Of a stretch of DNA of 64,000 nucleotides, positions 59,574 to 64,000 are shown one piece after another. The first letter of the stretch is position 1. Each line of letters starts with the position of its first letter. The stretch is from Salinispora oceanensis (GTDB lineage: Bacteria > Actinomycetota > Actinomycetes > Mycobacteriales > Micromonosporaceae). The stretch is taken from assembly GCF_000383575.1 (NCBI RefSeq), contig NZ_KB911579.1, positions 2,698,523-2,762,522 of the forward strand, written 5' to 3'. Made by a program: the position numbers and the translations under genes. The notes beneath the pieces were generated by a model that did not search any database, was not told where the DNA came from, and saw only the letters and a program-made list of their open reading frames with translations.

Positions 59574-59937
59574 CGGCGGGATCAGTCCGCGGATGTGCCC
59601 GAAACCGGTCCAGACCCGGCGTCGACAACCGCATACATCATCGAGGGTCGCGAAGGGTTCCCGCTTCCTGCGAACTGGCCCTGGCTGGCCGGTGGGAGAT
59701 GGCCCGGCGGTGACGGTGCCGAGCTTCGAGTGCCGAGGTGGGAAGTGACCCGACTTGGGGCGAGCGTGCGGAGGTTCGGTGGTGGGGCACGTCGTTGTCG
59801 CGAGATGTCGTACTGACTCTGGTTGGGGTTGCGCCGCCACATCCGCTGATGGGGGTAGCGGCGGTGGGCGTCCGACCGCCAACCCGTCAGCATTAATGGG
59901 GCAGCGGTGCTGATCTTCGTTGGTCATAATGGTGTCC
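59574..59937. other. Intergenic region
   Basis: About 360 bp with no gene I can support; possible promoter of the DIP1984 gene at its right end. Confidence 0.4.
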
Positions 59938-60405
59938 ATGAAGCTTGCTGAGGCATTGGCGCTGCGTTCGGACGCGGCGCGCCGCGCCGAACAACTCCGT
60001 GCCCGCATCACGGCTAGCGCCCGCTATCAGGAGGGTGAGACGCCAGCTGAGGACGCCTCGGCGCTCCTAGCGGAGGCGGGCGAGGCGCTCGGTGAGCTGG
60101 AGTCGTTGATCCGGCGGATTAACCGCACCAACGCCGCCACCGTCGTACGGGAGGGGGGCACACTTACCGACGCGCTCGCGCGTCGCGACGTGCTCCGGCT
60201 GCGGCACCGCGTGGTCACGTCCGCCGCGGATGCCGCCGCGGGTGAAGGCCAGCGTGGGTATCGGCAGCTGCGCTCGGAGTTGACGATGGTTCCGGCGCTG
60301 TCGGTGAGCGAGTTGCGCAGGCAGGCTGACGACCTCGCCCGGCAGTTACGCGAGGTGGACACGTTAATCCAGCGGACGAACTGGGAGGTCGATCTGCTCG
60401 ACTGA
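59938..60405 (+). CDS. DIP1984 family protein
   Basis: 155 aa, all-helical: KLAEALALRSDAARRAEQLR, LEELE-type helices (ELESLIRRINRTNAATVVRE), then ALARRDVLRLRHRVVTSAAD and REVDTLIQRTNWEVDLLD. It matches the DIP1984 family, whose function is unknown (septicolysin-like naming exists). ATG 59938 has only a weak ribosome site. It stands alone. Confidence 0.85.
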   Translation: MKLAEALALRSDAARRAEQLRARITASARYQEGETPAEDASALLAEAGEALGELESLIRRINRTNAATVVREGGTLTDALARRDVLRLRHRVVTSAADAAAGEGQRGYRQLRSELTMVPALSVSELRRQADDLARQLREVDTLIQRTNWEVDLLD

Positions 60406-61073
60406 TGTTGCGGAGCAGGTAGCCGACGTGGAGGCGTGCACGTACCCGCGAGCCGGCGGGCAATCCGGCTCACTCCCGGCGCGCCGAGGGCAGGCGCAGG
60501 GGTTCAATTCCCCGGCATACATCGCATGCCCAGCACAGCACACAGGTGACGGCGCACAGGGCACGGCACACCACCGGGTGCAGATCCACGACGGTGAGGG
60601 CGGGACAGGGGACTTCCGCAATCTCGTACAACAGGGCCGGCTGCCATGACCTCGGCAGGGGATGCGCGGCTTCCGCGCGGAGCCATGCGTCTTCGCCGAG
60701 GGCAGCGCCCCGAAGGCTTACGCCTTCCGGAGATGGCGCTCTGAGTTGGGCCAGCGAGGATGTCGCGGAAGTGGCTCAGCGGAGGGTGAGGACACGGGCC
60801 ACGGCCGACATGACTGTTGGGGCCACGTCTTCGGGTGGGTTGTTCTTGCCTAGGTCGAAGATGATGTTGGTGTAGGTGTCGTGCGCCATCGACGACAGCA
60901 AGATTTGCGCGGAGCTCGGTCACGCCCCGCGCTGGTCGCTTCGACGGACTTGTCGAGGTGGTCGCTTGGTGCCGGCACAACCCACAGTGGTGGAAGCCGC
61001 TGGTGGGCCAGGGCTGATCCGGGCGTATCCGCGCCGGAGGTGGCTTGACCTCAACCACGGTTGAGGTGGAACG
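60406..61073. other. Worn region with a minus-strand gene remnant
   Basis: No intact gene. On the minus strand at 60776-60911 a 43-codon frame ends AQILLSSMAHDTYTNIIFDL and GKNNPPEDVAPTVMSAVARV, well-formed protein sequence cut by a stop upstream; it is a C-terminal remnant I cannot name. At 60499-60513 lies an isolated tRNA T-arm-like hairpin. Confidence 0.45.
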
Positions 61074-61460
61074 GTGCATCTCATGGCAGGGGCGGCGGTC
61101 CGGGCAAACCTGAAGGGTCCGGGGAACTGCGTGGACGGGCGCCGGCCGCAGCGAGCGCTAGCCGGGCCGGCCGGGCGACAGCCGGCGGTCACCGTGCCGG
61201 TTCGGACGGTTTTCGGCCCGTCGGCCCGGTCCGCGGGGGCTGTCCCGGGTGAGTTGGCGCTGCCGCTCCGATCACGCAGCCGCACTGCCATCTTCAGTCA
61301 GCGCAGCCGTGACCGGCTCGCGGAGCTCGTGGAGTTGTACGACCGGGGTGAGCTTCGCATCGAGGTCTCCGGCCGCTATCCGCTGCGCCGGGCGGCCGAC
61401 GCCCACCGCGAGATGGAGGGCGGCCATGTCCACGGCAAGATCGTCATCAATCCGATCTGA
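61074..61460 (+). pseudogene. C-terminal remnant of a zinc-type alcohol dehydrogenase/quinone reductase
   Basis: The last 50 residues (RLAELVELYDRGELRIEVSG, RYPLRRAADAHREMEGGHVH, GKIVI) are the typical end of an MDR-family oxidoreductase. The preceding part is unrelated GC-rich translation; the catalytic and NADPH domains are missing. Confidence 0.65.
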
Positions 61461-61489
61461 ACTCCCAACCGCGACCCGGAGGCCGCCCC

Positions 61490-62152
61490 GTGCAGCTGGA
61501 GATCTTTTTCGACATCCTGTGTCCCTGGTGCTACATCGGCAAGCGACGCCTCGATGCCGCCCTTGAGGACTTTACGCATCGGGAGGGGACGCACATTGTC
61601 TGGCGGAGCCTGGAGCTGGCTCCCGACGAGGGGCGTGAACCCGGGCCCACCGCGGCGGAGGCGATGACCGAGTGGATGGACCCCGCCGCGGTGCAGGCGC
61701 GGATCGCGCTGATCCAGCGGGAAGGCGCCGCGGTCGGCCTCCCGCTGGACCTCACGAAGGCGCGCCCGGTGAGCACCTTCGACGCGCATCGATTGGTCCA
61801 CCTCGCCGATCGCGGGGGCCGAGCCGACACACTGCTGGAGCACTTGTACCGGGCCTACCACGTCGAGGGTCGTAACATCGCCGACCCTGGGACGCTCACC
61901 GAGTTGGCCGGTGCGGCCGGGCTGGACCAGACGGAGGTGGGCACAGTGCTAAAGACGGATGCGTACGTCGGCCGGGTGGCCGGTGACCGGCAGCGGGCCG
62001 CGGTACTGGGCGTCCGGGGCGTGCCGTCGCTGAGCATCGATGGTCGCCCTGCGTTCTCCGGGGTGCGACCGGTCGCGGCGCTACGCGCGGAGCTCGACGG
62101 GGCCCGCCCGCCGGCGGCGGAAGGGACGCCTCGCGCGGTTGTGGAGGGCTGA
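61490..62152 (+). CDS. DsbA family (FrnE-like) thioredoxin-fold oxidoreductase
   Basis: 220 aa: EIFFDILCPWCYIGKRRLDA with the CPWC active site, FDAHRLVHLADRGGRADTLL, and the cis-Pro segment GVRGVPSLSIDGRPAFSGVR. Cytosolic FrnE-like enzymes rearrange disulfides or take part in polyketide oxidation. GTG 61490 has GGAGG eight bases upstream. Convergent with the kinase gene. Confidence 0.9.
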   Translation: MQLEIFFDILCPWCYIGKRRLDAALEDFTHREGTHIVWRSLELAPDEGREPGPTAAEAMTEWMDPAAVQARIALIQREGAAVGLPLDLTKARPVSTFDAHRLVHLADRGGRADTLLEHLYRAYHVEGRNIADPGTLTELAGAAGLDQTEVGTVLKTDAYVGRVAGDRQRAAVLGVRGVPSLSIDGRPAFSGVRPVAALRAELDGARPPAAEGTPRAVVEG

Positions 62153-62248
62153 CCGTCCTGGCACCACGCCCGCACCGGTGCCGGGGACGCGCCGGCCACG
62201 CCCGTACGCGAAGGTCGAAGTGCCCGTCATATCCGCTCCCGGGCGCCG

Positions 62249-63178
62249 TCACCAGCGGCGGCCTCGACCCGCGGGCGGGTCCAGTTCCGCCGCCCGGGCG
62301 AGCAGCGCGCTCCGGTCGATGGAGTCGACGTTCGTCGGCGCCACGGTGCAGGCGTAGGCCCCGGAGATCGCCCCGTACAGGGCACACCGCCGCGCCGGCT
62401 CCCCCGCGAGCCAGCCGAACAGGAAGCCTGCGGCGAAAGCGTCGCCCGCACCGTTGGAGTCCACCACCGGCGCTGGCGGATCGACCGCCGGAACATGGCT
62501 GAACTCGCCGTCGACCAGCAGGTACGCCCCCTCGGCTCCGGCGGTGGCCACGACCGTGCGGGCCCGGCCGCGTTCGATGATGCGCCGCATCGTCTGCTCG
62601 GGGTCGGCCAGTGCGGCCGACGACACGAAGACGAGGTCGGCCGCGTAGGCGAAGTCCTCGTGGTACGGCTCGTTGCCGTCCCAGTTGTGCAGGTCCGTGG
62701 AGATGGTTACCCCCGCCGCGCGCAGCGTGGGGAGGGCGAAGGCGCACGGATGGGTGATCGACACGTGGGCGTGCCGGCTCGCCGTGGCGAGGGCGGTGAC
62801 CGTCTCCACCGGGAGCCGGTCCCCCGCCTCGGATCGGCTGCTGTCGTACAGGGACAGCCGCCGTCCGTCCGGGGCGACGAGGTTGACCGCACGGCGGGTA
62901 CCGGCCCGCAGCGGAAAGACGGTGAGCGGGATGCCCCGCTCGGCGTGCAGGGCGCGGACTAAGTCGCCCTCGTGGTCGTCGCCGATCACATCGATGTGGT
63001 GGGTATGCAGGCCCAGGGCGTGGACCGCCATCGCCACGAAGTCGCCGGTCTGCCCTGCCCGGGTCGTGATCGCCGGCACCAGGTAGCTGTCGGCGAACGG
63101 AAGGGGCAGCTGCGGTGCGTAGACGATGGTGTCCACGCCAGCGCCGCCTAGGACAAGAACGTCGATCTCAGTGTTCAC
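62249..63178 (-). CDS. PfkB family carbohydrate kinase
   Basis: 309 aa ribokinase fold: DVLVLGGAGVDTIVYAPQLP, TRAGQTGDFVAMAVHALGL, and the anion-hole/catalytic motif VVDSNGAGDAFAAGFLFGWL. All key residues are present. The substrate (a sugar or nucleoside) cannot be told. GTG 63178 follows GAGGAG. It overlaps the end of a small membrane protein gene by 11 bp, so the two may be co-transcribed. Confidence 0.9.
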   Translation of the reverse strand: MNTEIDVLVLGGAGVDTIVYAPQLPLPFADSYLVPAITTRAGQTGDFVAMAVHALGLHTHHIDVIGDDHEGDLVRALHAERGIPLTVFPLRAGTRRAVNLVAPDGRRLSLYDSSRSEAGDRLPVETVTALATASRHAHVSITHPCAFALPTLRAAGVTISTDLHNWDGNEPYHEDFAYAADLVFVSSAALADPEQTMRRIIERGRARTVVATAGAEGAYLLVDGEFSHVPAVDPPAPVVDSNGAGDAFAAGFLFGWLAGEPARRCALYGAISGAYACTVAPTNVDSIDRSALLARAAELDPPAGRGRRW

Positions 63179-63395
63179 AGGTGCTCCTCAGGGGACATGG
63201 TGCGGCACCGAACAGAGCTCCTCCGAGCATGAACCAGGGACCCCAGCACCTCGCGTACCAGCGGAGTTCGGTGGTCATCGTCTCACCCTTGGTCAGGGCG
63301 CTCAGTCCGAAGCCGACGAACGTGCCGCCGTGGCCCAGCAGCACGACGCCAAACAGCTCCAGCACCACTGCCGTCCACAGGGCCGCGAGGAGCAT
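63168..63395 (-). CDS. Small two-helix membrane protein
   Basis: 75 aa: ALWTAVVLELFGVVLLGHGG, then WYARCWGPWFMLGGALFGAA. Two hydrophobic helices and no other motif. The start is uncertain (ATG 63395, with a weak ribosome site; longer frames reach 63464). It overlaps the kinase start. Confidence 0.45.
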   Translation of the reverse strand: MLLAALWTAVVLELFGVVLLGHGGTFVGFGLSALTKGETMTTELRWYARCWGPWFMLGGALFGAAPCPLRSTCEH

Positions 63396-63468
63396 CCGGT
63401 CGCCCTGCGCGCCGGGGGCAGCATGATCGATCGCAGCCGATGCGCGCACCGTGACTATGCTCATGCCC

Positions 63469-63822
63469 ATGGCACTCGAATGGGAGCAGATCATCGTCGA
63501 CTCCTCCGACCCCATCGCCCTCGGGCAGTGGTGGGCCGAGGCTCTCGGCTGGGTCGTGGTCGACAAGACCGAGGAAATCGTGGAGATCCGGCCCGAGCCG
63601 GACCGGTTGCCGGGGCTGCTCTTCGTCCCCGTCCCTGAGGGCAAGACGGCGAAGAACCGGCTCCACCCCGACTTCCGCCCCGACGACCAGGAGGCCGAGG
63701 TCGCCCGGCTGATCGCCCTCGGTGCCCGGCGCGCCGAGCCCGCGCAGGAAGGGCAGCACTGGGTGACCCTCTTCGACCCGGAGGGCAACGAATTCTGTGT
63801 CCTGTCCGAGCCGAGGAGCTGA
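63469..63822 (+). CDS. VOC/glyoxalase-like domain protein
   Basis: 117 aa: QIIVDSSDPIALGQWWAEAL, KNRLHPDFRPDDQEAEVARL, HWVTLFDPEGNEFCVLSEPR, the compact glyoxalase-like fold common in actinobacteria. Metal-ligand positions H (RLHPDF) and E (GNEFCV) are present. No clear ribosome site; TATGCT at 63456-63461 sits seven bases before ATG 63469, so the transcript may be leaderless. Function unknown. Confidence 0.85.
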   Translation: MALEWEQIIVDSSDPIALGQWWAEALGWVVVDKTEEIVEIRPEPDRLPGLLFVPVPEGKTAKNRLHPDFRPDDQEAEVARLIALGARRAEPAQEGQHWVTLFDPEGNEFCVLSEPRS

Positions 63823-63918
63823 GCGGGATCACTCACCTTATTAGATGAACGTGCCGGAACGTTCGCCCAGGCACGCGGTCGCGGGCCGTCGAGGGCTGCC
63901 TCTGCCATCCGCCGACGG

Positions 63919-64000
63919 CTACAGCGACGCCGGTAGCACCAGACGCATGGTCGGGGAGTGCGTCGGCGTAAAGCCCAACGCCCGGTAGAGCGACTCGCCG
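63919..64000 (-). CDS. GNAT family acetyltransferase, C-terminal end (runs off the right edge)
   Basis: The visible end reads GESLYRALGFTPTHSPTMRL VLPASL, the usual final strand and loop of GNAT N-acetyltransferases (LYRxLGF). The acetyl-CoA site lies beyond the window. Confidence 0.75.
   Translation of the reverse strand, partial: GESLYRALGFTPTHSPTMRLVLPASL

Noticed and set aside
60490..60525. tRNA-like T-arm (GGGG-TTCAATT-CCCC) followed by an acceptor-like tail
   Set aside because: No matching 5' acceptor, D-arm or anticodon arm lies upstream, so it is at most a fragment or chance hairpin.

Overview
The window is high-GC actinobacterial DNA. The ESX locus architecture, GTG/TTG starts behind strong GGAGG-type ribosome sites, DUF397/helix-turn-helix pairs and an FxLD lanthipeptide cluster suggest a Micromonosporaceae member (Salinispora/Micromonospora-like). 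That is an inference from gene style, not from a database match.

Layout. (1) 1-23.4 kb is a type VII secretion (ESX) locus: partial eccC, eccD, eccB, two WXG100 genes, the mycosin mycP, a YbaB-like gene and a small ESX-type protein. They lead into a 13.2-kb gene for a 4383-residue polymorphic toxin. The toxin carries an ESX-type N-terminus, a YwqJ-like deaminase, two papain-like (Tox-PL) domains, two RelA/SpoT-like domains, five repeats of an LGLR motif and a C-terminal calpain-like protease. Four small immunity-type genes lie inside the toxin gene in another frame, and two larger composite immunity proteins follow it. A SUKH-3 immunity gene sits between eccD and eccB. (2) 23.4-26.7 kb holds a surface-anchored choice-of-anchor A protein and an orphan amino-acid-binding lipoprotein. 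(3) 26.7-31 kb holds a decayed methyltransferase and an integration module: a large serine recombinase, a catalytically dead-looking resolvase paralogue and a 51-residue coupled peptide. (4) 31.5-39.9 kb is a minus-strand class I lanthipeptide operon: FxLD precursor, LanB, LanC, a free-standing SpaB_C-type protein, an isoaspartyl-type methyltransferase and three accessory genes. It faces a DUF5753/DUF397 regulator pair and an XRE-TPR regulator. (5) 43.9-48.3 kb is a 1483-residue STAND ATPase with a Cap4/DUF4297-like N-terminus (Avs-like anti-phage candidate), next to tRNA-Arg(CCU). (6) 49-56 kb is a worn region: SitI3 immunity gene plus a decayed copy, PhzF, IS5 remnant, siderophore-type gene remnants, an ATP-grasp ligase with an internally deleted MFS exporter, and a ketopantoate reductase-like gene. 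(7) 56.8-64 kb is mostly housekeeping: APC permease, a probably leaderless regulator with cupin and monooxygenase genes, DIP1984, DsbA-like, PfkB kinase, VOC protein and a partial GNAT.

How they work together. The ESX genes would export the giant toxin, and the SUKH, DUF6406 and nested small proteins would protect the producer. The lanthipeptide enzymes would dehydrate, cyclise and O-methylate the FxLD peptide. The recombinase module, lanthipeptide operon and Avs-like gene look like accessory cargo, but I found no att repeats that fix element ends.
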